Assembly: GCF_030272615.1 (NCBI RefSeq) | Contig: NC_081412.1 | Coordinates: forward strand, 144,483,247-144,547,246 | DNA from: Cryptomeria japonica | Lineage: Eukaryota > Streptophyta > Pinopsida > Cupressales > Cupressaceae | Reading direction: 5' to 3' | DNA: 64,000 nucleotides | Shown here: positions 46,550 to 59,440 of the stretch, one piece after another | Position numbering within the stretch: position 1 is the stretch's first letter | How the letters are laid out: each line of letters opens with the position of its first letter | Program-made: the position numbers and the translations under genes | The notes under the pieces: model-generated | What the model saw: the letters and a program-made list of their open reading frames with translations, nothing else | Databases searched by the model: none | What the model was told of the DNA's origin: nothing

Positions 46550-49500
46550 ATGGCTTCTGCATCGCACTCTAGTTCTAGTGCACCCGTTGATTCACTTGAT
46601 TTCATCCAATGAAAGGAAAAATATAATGCCCTATCCCAAATACTTGCTGGTGTTATAGTTGAGGAAGGTATTTTGGATTATATTGACTATAAAATTGAAG
46701 ACCTAGGATCTCTATTGATCCGTTCTCAGTTAATCCTCTTCTACAGGAAGGACAAGAAGATCAAACCGAAATACAACATCTTGGAAAAGAAGAAGCTTCA
46801 TAATGTAGTCTATTTCCTTGAAGAATTTACAGATGATCACATCCACATCATTCTAAGCAGAGTGCACAGTGACAAAATATATTTAGAGCAGACACATAAC
46901 ATCACACCGGAAGTGATTCATGCCGTCACTGATTTTTGTAACGTTGGAGATGTGCCTGCCCTAAAGAAAGTCATTGAGATGAAAATGACCAAGTTCACCA
47001 ATTCTGTGAGCGACCAATGGGGAATGACTGTCAATACCATCAAGGACGATTTGGTCAAATATTCCTACATGGTGATAGGTTACCGGACATTCCATGCTAG
47101 TAGAATTAACTTTGTCTCTACTGTAGTGGTAAATGCCACCTATAGGATGATCATGGAAGATGCCTCGTTTGATTTATGCACCTGTATGCAAAGGCAACTT
47201 CTGGTGAATTTGAAGTCAATTAAACAGGACAATGCCTTGAAATTTAAATTTGGATAACTATTGGTCAGATTGTTCTTCTACATCCAAGACTACTTCCCAA
47301 GAGTCGATGATATTCAGTGGTCTATTGACCAGCCGGTTACCAAGCAAATCAGAGAAAGTCTTCAAGTGGTTGGACCTGGTTATCCTGAAGTCCTGAACAA
47401 ATACTTTGATGAGTTCAGACACAAGATGAGCCAAAGGGTGAGAATATTTGGTGATATTGTCAAGAAGTATGAAGAGGACATCTACTTCACCATCAGAGTA
47501 GATGAGTGTATAATGGAGGTGGTTGATCCTAGAAAAGAAAAGGTGGAACCTATGGGATATGAGGTAATGTATGATATGCTAGATGGGTATGCTTCTACCC
47601 TACTTGCCTCATTGCTTGATCCTAAGAAGAAGAGAACCAACACCTATCTGGAAAGGGTTACACCGGTTGAAGAGCCTTCAGTAAAGAAGGGAAAGGTAGT
47701 GCCATCTATATCGGCACCGGTTACTTTAGCAAGTCCTAAAGTGACTAAGTGGTCATAGATAAAGAAGAAAACAGAAATTGCACCTGCCAAGGTATTTGAG
47801 AGGAAGCGGAAGACAAAAGGAAACACACTAGAGTCAGAGGACATAGAATATGAAGAACAACCTAAGAAGACTAGGCAAACAAGGAAGAAGACAAAGATAA
47901 CTAGCAATGAACTGACATCATCAGCATCAGTAAATATTGATATTTCCTCTTACAAACCTTTGACACATTGTCAAATAACTATCAATAATATTAGGATAAA
48001 AGTGCTGAGTGATTTAGTAGATTGTTTGGATGATTTCAATGACAATGAGAAAAAGGAATTAGAAAATGAAGTCATTTAATATTTATGTATTAAAGACCAG
48101 TCGCCATCAGAAATTAAATCTGTGACACCGAATTCTTTATACAATTCTTTAGATAACAAATGGCGCATTGCCATAGAAAAGGAATAGGAAATAAGAGAGG
48201 AAATATTTGCTCAATGTTTTCCTGATGTGTCTAATTTAGAACTTTATGAAGTTATGGAAAAATATAAAGGCCTCTTCTTCATGAGAAGGAGACTCTTGTT
48301 GCTAGAAGGGAAAGTCCCTGAAGTGGTAAAAGATACCCACTCTCATGCCAAAGCCACTCTGAGGTTGCACCAAGTGTCCGAAGCCAACAAGAAAGCTGAA
48401 CAAGAACCGAAAATTGAAAAACCGAATGAGGTGTATGATAGTGCAGGAGAACCGGTCACTGAACAAATGGACCCTATTGATGTTGATTCTTTGGATGGTG
48501 AAAATGTCACCCCGGATACAACAAAGGACAAAGCTGACAAAGAGAAAGTGGACAAGGATAAACAAGACAAAGAAAAGGCTGACAGAGAGCAAGTGGAGAA
48601 TGTGAACAAGAAAAAGAGGAGGAAAAGAGAAAACAAGAAGAGAAGAGGAAACAAACAGAAGAGGAGAAAAAGAGCAAAGAGGAAGAGGAGAAGAGAAAAG
48701 AAGAGGAGAAGAGGAAGTAGGAAGAGGAGAAGAAGAAACATGAAGAGTAGGAGAAGAAGAAGAAAGAAGAAAAGAAACAGGAAGAGGAGAAGAGGAAGAA
48801 GGAAGAGGAGAAGAAGAAGTAGGAAGAGGAGAAGAAGAAGAAGGAAGAAGAAAAGAAATAGGAAGAGGAGAAGATAAAAGAAGGAAGAAGAGAAGTGGAA
48901 AGAAGAAGAAAGGAAGAAGGAAGAAGAGAAAAGAAAGAAAGAAGTAGAGGAGCAAAAGAAGGCAAAAGAAGAAAAGCAAAAAGCCAAGGACAAGGAGGAA
49001 GTGACAAAGAGCGTACAAGTGGAGACCCCAAAGGCAACCGGTAGTCAAGCCAAACTGGCTGATATTACCAGTCCCATTGACCTCTAATCTACAAATGAAA
49101 TGGAGCTACTACAAAGCATTAAGCTTGCCCAAGAGTGACTGGAAGCGCTAAGGAGGAAGAAGGAGCAAGATGTTATTCAAACTGTTGTGGAAACTCTTAC
49201 CAGTTTGATTCCTGGTACCAACCTCCCAAGTACCAATTCCTCTCTATCTCAATTGAAACTCTTATGCACAGTTGTAGAGGACCAGGTGCAATGCCTAAAA
49301 GATGTTGTTGAAGCCAATGCTCAAAAGAAGCATCAAAAGGCAGTGAACACTACCTTAGTGAAGAATTTAAATGAGCTTCGGTCTGAACTTTAGAAGGCAC
49401 ATAAGGACATAATAGATGCTATGGATGAGGGGAAATTACTACTCAGTAAGATAAGCCAACCCAATCTATTATGTGATGATGTGCTTGCTCAGAAAGACAA

Positions 49501-49885
49501 ACTTCAATCTGATTTGTAGGCATATATAAGCACCTTCAAGACGCCCTATGCTTCCTTCACCACATTTGGGCAAACCGTTCACTGGTTTCAACTCCAGACT
49601 GCAAGAATAGAGTTAGAGATCAGCAAGCAGACATGAGATCTGCAGAAACTTCAACTGGTTCTACTACCACGACTGCAAATACTTCAGAAGTGCTATCTCA
49701 ATCTAGATGCCTTAACGGTAACTCAAGAAATGAGTACCTTGGATGCCATCGAGGAACAAGTTTTCCAAATGCAAACAGAAAGTGAGGTTGCTACCTCATT
49801 GCTTGAGTCATGGTCATTATCCATGAAGACATTTATGCAGAACTTTAAATTAGTTTTTGACAAGTTTCACTCTTTATTGTCATAA
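46550..49885 (+). pseudogene. Element E ORF2: unknown retroelement protein, PMD-like N-terminus and Glu/Lys-rich helix
   Basis: ATG at 46550 (MASASHSSSSAPVDSLDFIQ), then TGA where Trp fits. The frame runs to TAA at 49883 with scattered stops. Residues 40-240 are globular (ITPEVIHAVTDFC, MVIGYRTFHASRINFVSTVV, LKFKFG) and resemble the helical half of PMD-type proteins (inference). 47261-47760 is a second helical part. 48530-49010 is purine-only DNA: one frame is Lys/Arg-rich, another Glu/Lys/Gln-rich with TAGs in Gln positions, so two small indels probably flank an original EKQ helix. 49140-49885 is coiled coil. It occupies the place of pol but shows no pol motif. Confidence 0.65.
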
Positions 49886-50152
49886 ACACTTATTATTTTA
49901 ATGATAATGGAAAAAGGGGTTATTTAGCTATACTTTGTCATTGTTGGCAAACGGGGAGTAGTATTCTATATTTAAAATTTTGATTCATGTTATGTATACC
50001 TTCATGTTTATCTCTGTAAGAGAGTAGTATACATTGTATTTTCTACGAAAGGGGTAGTGTATATGCTTAGGGGGAGTAATTTTGATTATGGCATATTTTT
50101 TTCTTGTCAAACACTTAGATGTCAAAAATTTTCGTAAGTGTTGCCATCAATG

Positions 50153-50166
50153 CCAAAGGGGGAGAT
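50153..50166 (+). promoter_or_regulatory. Polypurine tract of element E
   Basis: CCAAAGGGGGAGAT directly before the 3' LTR, identical to that of element D. Confidence 0.85.
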
Positions 50167-51338
50167 TGTTGGCATTTTTTATGATGTTGTTGTGATTGTC
50201 ATTGATAGACACACACTTGCTTTGAGATCATTTTTTGTATGTATGAGTTATGCTCAATCGGTATTTGTTCCAAACCAATATTATGTATTATAGCCTTTAG
50301 GCTATCAGTTTTTTTGCAAAAAGTGTCTACCGATCCCAAGCAGTATGAAGACCTCAAGAGGTTCAAGGATCTCAAGCGGTACGAAGGAACTAAAGCGACA
50401 GTTATTATTTTTCCCAATCTTCATTTTGGCAAACCGGTAATCAGTAAAATATGTGAACCAGTAATAGGTAAATGTATGAACTGGTATTACTCTGTGATGA
50501 GTTACCAACCAGTATTATTTTTGTGATGAGTTATCATCCATTGACACTTTGGCAATGATTCTGTGTCATGTTACCAAATGTGTCTAGATGAATTGAACCT
50601 AGGAACTTGCAATGTAATCCTATTGGACCGACATGAAATCGTATTCCTTTATAAGGACATCATTTCTAGCGTTTTAGGAAGTGTTAGGGTTTTTGTGTGG
50701 TTGATGAAGTTTTTGCATGTGTGATCATAGAAGAAGATTAGGTATGTGTGAAGAAATAGAGTGTGAAGATATTGAAGACTGAAGTAATGTCGATATGCAT
50801 TAATAATGAGCTATCAAGGCTTTGACCAAGCATAATGTGCTAGTATTTAGATCACTCACTTGTTGATTACTCACATCTTTGACAAGTTTGTAACCCTTAA
50901 CCGGGTAGGCCTGGCAAAGCCTTTGTAAATCCTCTAACAAGGTGGTTCACAACTGTGGATCTGAAATCCTCTCACAATGTAGTCTTTAATCGGACTTATC
51001 TCCTAACAAAGATTGAGATTCCTAACAGGATCTGTTCTGGTAAAGAACATTGTATGACCTTAACTGGTCTGACCTTAACCGGTCTAGTTACTATTCTAAA
51101 GATAGTTAATTGTGAGTTTCATCTCACTGTGGTTTTTCCCATTTGGGTTTCCACGTCAAAATCTCATGTTATGGTGATTGTGCTTCTGTGGGTGAATGCC
51201 TTATTTATTGTTTGGTTTGCATTTGTGTTAATCATTTTGTTAGTAAAATTGTTATACTGGTTTACTACTAAACTGTTTAAGTGTTTAAGTTCAGTATTTA
51301 TTGGTATACTAATTCACCCCCCCTCTTAGTATTCATCA
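50167..51338 (+). repeat. Element E 3' LTR
   Basis: 1172 bases, aligning along its whole length with 43611-44777 apart from scattered substitutions and small indels. Confidence 0.9.
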
Positions 51339-51343
51339 AGAAA

Positions 51344-54300
51344 TTCCCAAATCCTTCATATCGAATGCCCTCGAAAGTTGAGAATTTTAGCTGACTAACA
51401 ATTTCCTTAGAATTAGTAATAAGTAACATATGATCCACATACAAGAGAATGATTATAATATGATCATCAATATATTTAGTTTATACACAATGATCTTCTG
51501 CACTTTTAACAAAACCCAGTTTCATGACAAATGAATCAAATTTTTTATGCCACATTTGCAGAGACTATTTTAAGCCATAAAGAGACCATTTTAACCTACA
51601 AACCAAGTTCCCATTTCCTTTTACCTCAAATCCTTTATGTTATTTCATATAAATTTCATCTTCCAAGTTAAATGTAAAAAAGAAGTTTTAACACCCATTT
51701 TCTCAATCTCAAAATTATTAGTTGAAATAATGGATAAAAATAATCTAATAGAGGATAATTTAGCAATAGAAAAGAAAATGTAACCAAAATAAACTCACTC
51801 CCTCTAGGAGTATCCCTTAGATACCAATCTAGCTTTGTACTTTTCTAATGAACCATCTTTAGCAAACTTATTTTTATAGATCCATTTACAACCAATGACT
51901 TTTCTTCTTTTGGGTAAATGAAAAATATCCCATGTATCACTTGATTCTAATGCCATCATCTCCTCTAGCATGACTTATTGCCAATAATCACAATCATCTA
52001 CTAAAATAGTTTCCTTATAGGATCTAGGTTCATCATCAATACTTGATAAAGAAAATATATAACAAAAATAAGGTGGGCTATAATTGCTAACTAGATTTGG
52101 TTGTCTTGTGGATCTTCTCAGAATAAGAGTATGGGGCTCTTGCTATTATTGATCTTTCTCAACCTCTTTCTATTCTTCTATTTGATCGGTAACTATTTAT
52201 GAACTGCCATATTCTTCTTCATAATACCCATCCTCATGTCCATCTCTCTATTCTTCTCAAGGTGCCCTTTTTTGCTTAATTTAAAAATGCATTGTATTTT
52301 CCTTATCTTTTTATTTGAACTATTCAAGATTAGAAATAACACTAAGTTCACTGAAAATCACATCTCTAGAAAAGAGAATTTTCTTGGTTAGCAGGTTTCA
52401 TAACTTATATCCTTTTACATTATCACCATATCCAATGAAAACACACTTTTCAATTTTTGGAACATAAGCCTCACAACTAAATACCCTTAAATGTGAAATA
52501 AAAGGTTTCTTACCCATTCAAAATTCGTAAGGTGTTGCATCAAGAGCCTTACAAGGCAATCTATTTAACAAGTAACACACAACACTTACAACTTCTACCC
52601 AAAAGTATCTATCAAAGTCTTGAACCACTTAACATACTTCTAGCTCTTTCCATTATTGTTCAATTTAACCTTTCTGCCACTCCATTTTGTTGTGGAGTAT
52701 AGAGAGTAATTTTTTGTCTTACAAATCCTATATGCTTATACAATTCATCAAATTCCTAAGAACAATGTTATCCTCAATTATCATTTTTTAAAACCTTGAT
52801 TTTATAATTTGTTTGCTTTACAACTAAGGCTTTAAAATATTTAAACTTAGTGAAAGCTTCAAATTTATGCCTTATAAAATATAACTAGGTATATCTAGAA
52901 GCATCATCAATGAAGGAGATAAAATATCAAGATCTTCCCATTGATTCAATATCCATTAGACCGAATACATCTTAGTGAATAATTTCCAATTTATTTTAAT
53001 ATTTATTATTAATTGAAAGAATTATTTTTTGTTTTGTTTTCCAAACCCACAATATTCACAAAATTCTAAACTCTCATCAAAATAAGAAAAACCATCTAAC
53101 AAATTTTTATTCCAAATAGTTTTTGAGCCATTCTCACTAATGTGGTCCAATCTACAATGCCACAAGATATAAGTATTTTCAGATTAATTACATGAGAATA
53201 TTTAACAATAGTAGTAGCTTCAAGCTTAAACAAAGTCCCCTTTCTTGTCCCCCTTGCTACCACTAATTTCTTTTACTAATTTGAAACCATGCTTGTCAAA
53301 TGCTACATGCAGTCCAATACCATTCAACATAGAAATTGAAATTAAATTTCTTTCTAATCCCGAAACATACAAATTTTTTGAAAGAGATTTTATTCTCCCA
53401 TGACTAAAACATGACTTAATCTTAACTATTTTGACAATAAGATATGAAGAATTATCACCGAGGTATAATTCTCCTCCATCATACTTCTTATATGTGGAAA
53501 ACCACTCCTTATGAAGTGTCATATGGTATGAGAATCTTGAATCAATTAACCAATGCTATTTAGTCACTACACAAAGAGAAGAAATCAAAACATCATTACC
53601 TAAGTTTGAGGATTTCTCTATAGAGGAATCTTTCTTTGGATTCTTGCATTCCTTCTTAACATGTCCCCTCTTGGTGTAGTTCCAACACTTCACTCTGTTC
53701 TTTTTATTATGAGTTTTAGATGTGCCCTTAGAATTTTCTTTAGGCCCATTCTTATCACTTTTAGACCCTCTTTCTTTGGCCTTCCTCTAGCATTGAGAAC
53801 ATTACCTAAACTATCCATAGTCTTTCCCATCATTTCCTATGCCAATAAAGCTCCAACAAGTGCATCCATTTTTGGATCTTTGAGGTTCATAGTGATAGCG
53901 AGAATGAAATTTTCCCATGAATCAAGTAAATAACAAAGAATCATAATGCATTCATCATCTTCTTCAAGTGAATTATCAACAAAGGCTAGTCGACTCAAAA
54001 TTAATTTAAAAAAAATCAAGCAAAGTTTATTTACCAGACTTTTGCCTTGGTAGATATTATTGATTTGGTTCCATAAATCATACGTCATATTTTATTTTGA
54101 CACATTTAAAAGAACAAAATCAGAAGACACAACCTAATAATAACATGCCTTTTTTATCCTCTTTCTCCCAGTCTTCATTAGAAATTTTCTTGGGTTTCTC
54201 TTTATTTCTTACAACCACCCATTGATCTCATTCTTCAAGGAAATCTTCCATATTCAGCTTCCACAACTCATAACTCATTCTATTGAACTTATTTATATCC

Positions 54301-54417
54301 AAAGAAGATGAAGTTGCAACAATAATATCAAGATAAATTTGTAAAAATACATCAGCCGAAACTCCCACAAAAGCTAAAAAACCTCCCTTGAACCACCCAA
54401 GACATGGAAGTGGCTAG
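51344..54417 (-). pseudogene. Element A gag, protease, integrase and RT start (decayed)
   Basis: High to low: the gag region 54330-53620 has a knuckle CWNYTKRGHVKKEC whose second Cys is Tyr. The protease region is 53560-53226 (LIDSRFSYHMTLHKEWFSTY, DSR for DSG; then LYLGDNSS, LYVSGLERNLISISML). Integrase is about 53170-52290, unreadable in one frame. RT is about 51900-51344 (KARLVSKGYS, FEVKGNGNLVCRLKWSLYGL, IIILLYVDHMLLITNS with YVDH for YVDD). The RT continues at 43610 beyond element E. Inactive. Confidence 0.8.
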
Positions 54418-54429
54418 ACTTTGATACCA
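54418..54429 (-). promoter_or_regulatory. Primer binding site of element A
   Basis: The minus strand reads TGGTATCAAAGT, tRNA-iMet type, two bases inside the 5' LTR. Confidence 0.78.
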
Positions 54430-54431
54430 AA

Positions 54432-55046
54432 TGTTATAAAAAAAGAGGTGAACAACAATATATGTATCTTCAAATTAACTATAAATTATATTTAACAATG
54501 TTTATCATATTACAAAAATTAGCTATAACATCAAAATATAACACCACAAAAATATATTAAACACATAACATTATAATTACATGGAGAAACCCTTTAGAGA
54601 AAAAAAAATCCACCAAGAAGAGAAGAAATACCTGTATTATTAGTAATATGAAATTATAATACAACTCTCAAACTCCACTCTTGTCTTTTATCTAGTAGCA
54701 AACCCTTGCAAAACAAAACTTGAACAAACTCATATTATTTTAAACTCAACCTCTTATCATTTAAACTCATGGGGGCTCAAAATACCATCATTAAAACATT
54801 ATCATGGGTCAAAAAAAGGTTCCAAAATACCATGGTAAAAATCCATATGACTACTACAATATGCCAAACATAGTCTCTTACACGATATTACCTTCTTAAA
54901 AGTTGTCATAAGAACCCGTAACTCATAAGACTAATACCCCTTCAATTATTTAATAGCATAAATTCCAAATAAGCATGGGAAAATGTAAAATAGTAATAAT
55001 TAAATAATTTGAAATCCCAAAGTTTAAGACACCTTAATTCTCAACA
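54432..55046 (-). repeat. Element A 5' LTR
   Basis: 615 bases. In plus orientation it begins TGTTATAAAAAAAGAGG and ends AATTCTCAACA, so it is a TG...CA LTR. Only the last 138 bases of its partner survive, at 11498-11635. Confidence 0.8.
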
Positions 55047-55062
55047 TATGTAGTACCTATCA

Positions 55063-55863
55063 TGATGCAACAGCATCCCCGGTCGATGGGCAATCTTGCA
55101 TCAACCAAAAATATTTCCTTTCAGTTTTATTCTTGTTTTGTTCTTTGTGCAGTTTTTTGTGTTCTTGCCAATTGGCACCGGTAGTTTCTTGTTCTTCATG
55201 GTAGATCTTGTTTTTGGTTTCCTAGCGGTTTCATGTGGTTGACTCCAGATTTATAGTTCATTTGGGTTCTTTTCTAGTCAGTTCTCACTTCCGGTTGGTT
55301 GTTTCTAGGTTCCAAGAGCAGTTCTCGTGCTTACTGGTTGGTTTTCCTTCATTACCGGCGTGATTCTTGGCATGTGGATTCATTTTAGGTCTTGTCTAAT
55401 GTTCTTTGGCATGTGGCCGACCTTCTTGCTCTTGGTTGTTATTTTCCAGATAGATTTATCTAATTCTTAGGGCCGACCTAATTACACGTTTCATTTCCTA
55501 CATTGGTGAATGTAATCTTATGAGGCCAACCTAGATGTGTTCCGAAGGGTACAAATATGATGTTAGGTAATCATTTGTAGGGGCAGAGGAAGTAGAACTC
55601 AGAATAAGGACTAAGATTGGCATGTTGTGATCCGGTTGATTATTCGAATCCCGGTTGGATAGTATCTGGCTTGAAGCCTGCATGTAATCGGTTAATTACC
55701 ATTTTTTCTTTGATGATAATATAATGATTGTCGGAAGTTCTATGGCTTTAATATGATATATTTACATGGATTTGTTATATTTTCTTGCTACTTTCATTGT
55801 GTCTCCCTCGCTGCATGAGTCGATTGACTCTTTTGAGGGTTTTTACTAGGTATGGTTGCATCA
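55063..55863 (+). repeat. Element H 5' LTR
   Basis: 801 bases. The TATA-like site is mutated here (GGTACAAATATG near 55548) but intact in the other LTR. Confidence 0.9.
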
Positions 55864-55865
55864 AG

Positions 55866-55877
55866 TGGTATCAAAGC
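55866..55877 (+). promoter_or_regulatory. Primer binding site of element H
   Basis: TGGTATCAAAGC, two bases after the LTR. Confidence 0.82.
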
Positions 55878-56053
55878 TGGTTATGGACCAACTTGTGGAA
55901 GAATCATTTGCAAACATTAAGGCATTCCTTGAGGTGGACAGATCGCTGATTGGAGGCAGGATACGTCTATGTTCAATAGATCACTCAGGGAAGGTAATTG
56001 AAATTGGTAGTCAGATCGCCAAGTTGAGGCAGTTCATCAGAGTGGAAGAAGAA

Positions 56054-57772
56054 ATGCCACCGAGGAGAACAAACCGCTGGAGGGTAGAATAGATGATGGA
56101 ACTCTTCAAGAATGAAGTGAGAAATGAAATATGGAATGCTTTAGCTAGTTTGCAAAGAAACTCTGATTCTGAGGATGAATATGAGGAATCCGGTGAAGAG
56201 CTTGAGGAAGTTGAAGGACCGAAAGATGAGAGAGAGGAAATATTCCTAAAAGAAGTGGCACAAGAAAGTAAAGTGCATAAAGTTGAGGTTTCTAAATTTT
56301 ACAGAACACTGAACCCAGAGGATTTGATCAATTGGATCGGAGAATTGGAGGACTACTTTGAGTTTGAGGATGTCAAGGACCCGAAAAGAGTCCAGTTGGC
56401 ACATACCAAGTTGAAAGGGCATGTTGCCTTATGGTAGAAAGAGTTAGAGAAAGATAGAGTGGAGAATGGTGAATTGAAGATCACTTAGTGGAGATAGATG
56501 GTTGCAAGATTGAAGGCCAAGTTCATACTGGGAGACTATGAATTAGATTTGTTCAAGAAGTTGCAAAACCTAAAACAAAGAAACATGATTGTGAAGGAAT
56601 ACACTGAGAAATTCTACAAGGTGGTAATCAGATCTGGACGTAGAGAGATGGATAGAGAAAAGGTGGCAAGTTACATCAATGGACTTGCTTTTAACATTCA
56701 AGATGAGATGAGTATGTTGAAGATTTCCACAGTTGAAGAAGCTTACCAGTATGCTTTGAAGGCTGAGGAGAAAGTGAGGAGAAGACAACCAAATAAGGGA
56801 AAGGAGAAATTCAAGATGAGTGATAATATGAAGAAACCAGTTGAAGAAGAGGAGTCAAAACCTAAGTGGAGTAAAGAACTAGACCAGAAGACACCGAGGA
56901 AAGGTAGCAGCAGTACCAGTAGAGAATTTTTTGGCAAATGCTTCAAGTGTGGAGAAACTGGACATAGATCCTATGAATGTAAGCAAGGAATGACAAGAAG
57001 TTGTGTGGCAAGGGAGGAACTAGAAGGTGATGGTACTGGATGTGATTGTGCACCGGAGGAAGAATAATCCCTTATATTTAGAAGAAAGGATACCAGATCT
57101 ACACAGAGGAGGAGTCTTTTTCTGGGCTATGTGTAAATTAGGTGGTAAGTGTTGCAAGGTCATTGTAGATAGTGGAAGCACACATAATTTAGTATCTGAG
57201 GAGATGGTTGTGAATCTTGGGTTGAAGAGGCTTAAGCATCCTTGTCCTTATGAGGTGAGTTGGCTACAACATGATCAAAAGATAGAGATAAAGGAGCAGT
57301 GTTTGGTGAGTTTCAATATTGGGCCTTTCAGAGATGAAGTTTTATGTGACATTGTGTCAATGAGTGTTTGTCATGTCTTGTTGGGAAAACCTTGGTAGTA
57401 AGATAGATGAGCTATTTATGACTATAGAAGAAACCTGGTTACTATCAAAAAGGATTGGCATAAGTTCACATTGATTTCTTTAAAGGAGAAAGAGAAGGAG
57501 GTGAAGAAACTGAGTCCTGAGAGAAGTTGCACTAATGAGAAACTGGTGATAGGGGTTATACCGGAAGGATTGATAGAACTGGTTGCAGAAGTTATATCAA
57601 AGGATTTGAAGAAAGATTTGATAGAACCAGTTGCAGAGGTTATACCCGAGGGTGACATGAGTTTACAGAAGGATCTGATAATTGAGCCTAATAGACAGGT
57701 GGAATCGGATGATAGAGAGCTGATGGTAACTAACCGGATAAAGTCTTGTGGCAGAACCAAATCAGATTTGTA
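56054..57772 (+). pseudogene. Element H gag and protease (decayed)
   Basis: Gag from ATG 56054 (MPPRRTNRW) to 57065. The capsid region is FYRTLNPEDLINWIGELEDY and VASYINGLAFNIQDEM; the knuckle is CFKCGETGHRSYEC, complete. Four TAG stops interrupt it (56090, 56435, 56486, 56495); the last three stand at Trp positions. Protease is in another frame from 57027: CKLGGKCCKVIVDSGSTHNL keeps the DSG triad and VCHVLLGKPW is the flap-end motif. A charged tail with repeated VIPEG-type units follows to 57772. One small indel near 57060 separates the two. The fold is that of chromovirus-like Ty3/gypsy elements, but RT is absent. Confidence 0.83.
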
Positions 57773-57986
57773 GAAATAGAGACAATGTGCTGATCAAAAT
57801 AAAGGAAAGAGAAACAATGGGGGTTAGGGGTTAGAGGAGCCATTTGAGGCACTAGAAGAGCCAAAGCAAAGGTTGGTAGATAAAGAAGATGTCTAGATCA
57901 TAAATGAGCATGGGATCTTCATTACAAATCCTTTTAGATTTTTATGAGTTGCCTCTCATGGAACATCATTTTCTACCTGGTTTGTC

Positions 57987-58809
57987 TGATGTAGGAGAAT
58001 CCTCGGTCGATGGGCAATCTTGCATCAACCAAAAAGATTTCCTTTTAGCTTTGTTCTTGTTTTGTTCTTTGTGCAGTTTTCTGTGTTCTTGTCGGTTGAC
58101 ACTGGTAGTTGCTTGTTCTTCATGGTAGATATTGTTTTCGGTTTCTTGGTGGTTTCATGTGGTTGATTCCATATTTCTAGTAAATTTGGGTTCTTTTCCG
58201 ATCAGTTATCGCTTTTGGTTGGCTGTTTATGGGTTCCCAGGGTAGTTCTTGTGCTTACCGGTTGGTTTTCCTTCATTACCAACATGATTCTTGGCATGTG
58301 GATTAATTTTGGGTCTTGTCTGATGTTCTTTGGCATGCAGCCAACCTTCCTACTAAACCACATCACTTGGTTGTTATTTTATGGAAAGTTTGATCTAATT
58401 CTTAGGGCCAACCTAATTACACATTTCATTTCCTGCATTGGTGAATGTAATCTTATGAGGCCGACCCATATGTGTTCTGACGGGTATAAATATGATGCTA
58501 GGTAATCATTTGTAGGGGCAGAGGAAGTAGAACTCAGAATAAGGATTCAGATTCGCATGTTGTGATCTAGCTGATTCTTAGAATCCTGGTTGGATAGTAT
58601 CTGGCTTAAAGCCTGCATGTAACCGGTTAATTACAAGATGTTCTTTCATTGTAATATAATAATTATCGGATGATTGTTGGAAGTTCTATGGCTTTAATAT
58701 GATCTGTTTATGTGGATTTGTTATATTTTCTCGCTACTTTTTTTGTGTCACCCTTGCTGCATAAGTCGATTGACTCTTTTGAGGATTTTTACTAGTTATG
58801 GCTGCATCA
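57987..58809 (+). repeat. Element H 3' LTR
   Basis: 823 bases. TATAAATA at 58485-58492 is a probable TATA box. Confidence 0.9.
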
Positions 58810-58814
58810 TATCA

Positions 58815-59440
58815 CTACTTAAAAGATTAACATAACAATAGTAATAACAACATATAACCCACTAGATTATATTTTATCCATGAGATACAAATAATTAAAA
58901 GAGAGGAAAAGATACTACATGAAATATAAATGTAATCTAGGCATGTAAGCATGTAAGTAATGAAAATAAATAAAATTATCACATAATAAGAAAGTATATC
59001 ATGTTAAAATATGGAAATCATATTTTGGATGGGGATTGATCTTAATATACAATATATCCGTAGAGTTGACACGATGAAATTTCATTGTGGTAGGTTAGTG
59101 ACTAAGATCACCCATGTAACTGTATAGTGAACTAGGAAAAGGATATGACCCCAATCTAGAAGCATAAGCACATATTAATTGAGGTAAGGCAAGAGGTCCC
59201 TAGTGGAAATGTAAATTATGTAAACTAGGAAGTGTAATGGTAAGGAGGGAAAATATAATTCCCCAAATGAAGAAAAAAAGGAATGTGATATGAAAGACAT
59301 TATTAGATTCCTCCAATATAATGGTTTAAATTTATTTTTTATGGTATGTAAGTGTATAGGGGAAAAACTGAGACTGAGTATGGAAACCCTAATCCCACTC
59401 TCATACAAACTCACAAAATACGAAAGATCCTAGGGAGGTA
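58815..59440. other. AT-rich stretch, no gene recognised
   Basis: Flank of elements A and H grading into the low end of the element F LTR. I cannot place the LTR boundary. Short frames only. Confidence 0.4.

Larger units (their letters stand above)
43611..51338 (+). mobile_element. Element E: non-autonomous copia-like element with gag and a novel ORF2
   Basis: TSD AGAAA at 43606-43610 and 51339-51343. LTRs TGTTGGCATTTTTTATG...ATTCATCA lie at 43611-44777 (1167 bases) and 50167-51338 (1172 bases). An iMet-type primer site and a plant-copia purine tract are present. The 5.4-kb interior encodes a coiled-coil, zinc-knuckle ORF1 and a roughly 1,100-codon ORF2 of unknown function. No protease, integrase, RT or RNase H can be seen. 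Confidence 0.92.
11498..55046 (-). mobile_element. Element A: old copia element split by three nested insertions
   Basis: A reads on the minus strand. Its pieces are 51344-55046, 43357-43610, 27722-27767 and 11498-12285, about 4.8 kb in total, normal for copia. Each gap is closed by a five-base target duplication, and the RT protein reads on across every gap. The 5' LTR is complete (54432-55046). The 3' LTR survives only as its last 138 bases (11498-11635). This is the oldest layer of the central region. All domains carry stops and indels. Confidence 0.88.
55063..58809 (+). mobile_element. Element H: gag-pro-only Ty3/gypsy element
   Basis: TSD TATCA at 55058-55062 and 58810-58814. LTRs start TGATG and end GCATCA at 55063-55863 (801 bases) and 57987-58809 (823 bases). 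A tRNA-iMet-type primer site is present. The interior is 2.1 kb, with gag and a protease but no RT or integrase; no good purine tract abuts the 3' LTR. It is a deletion derivative, or a non-autonomous family. Confidence 0.9.

Noticed and set aside
48302-49048. Long minus-strand frames rich in Ser, Phe and Leu opposite the purine-rich run
   Set aside because: They are the complement of the repetitive purine stretch of element E ORF2.
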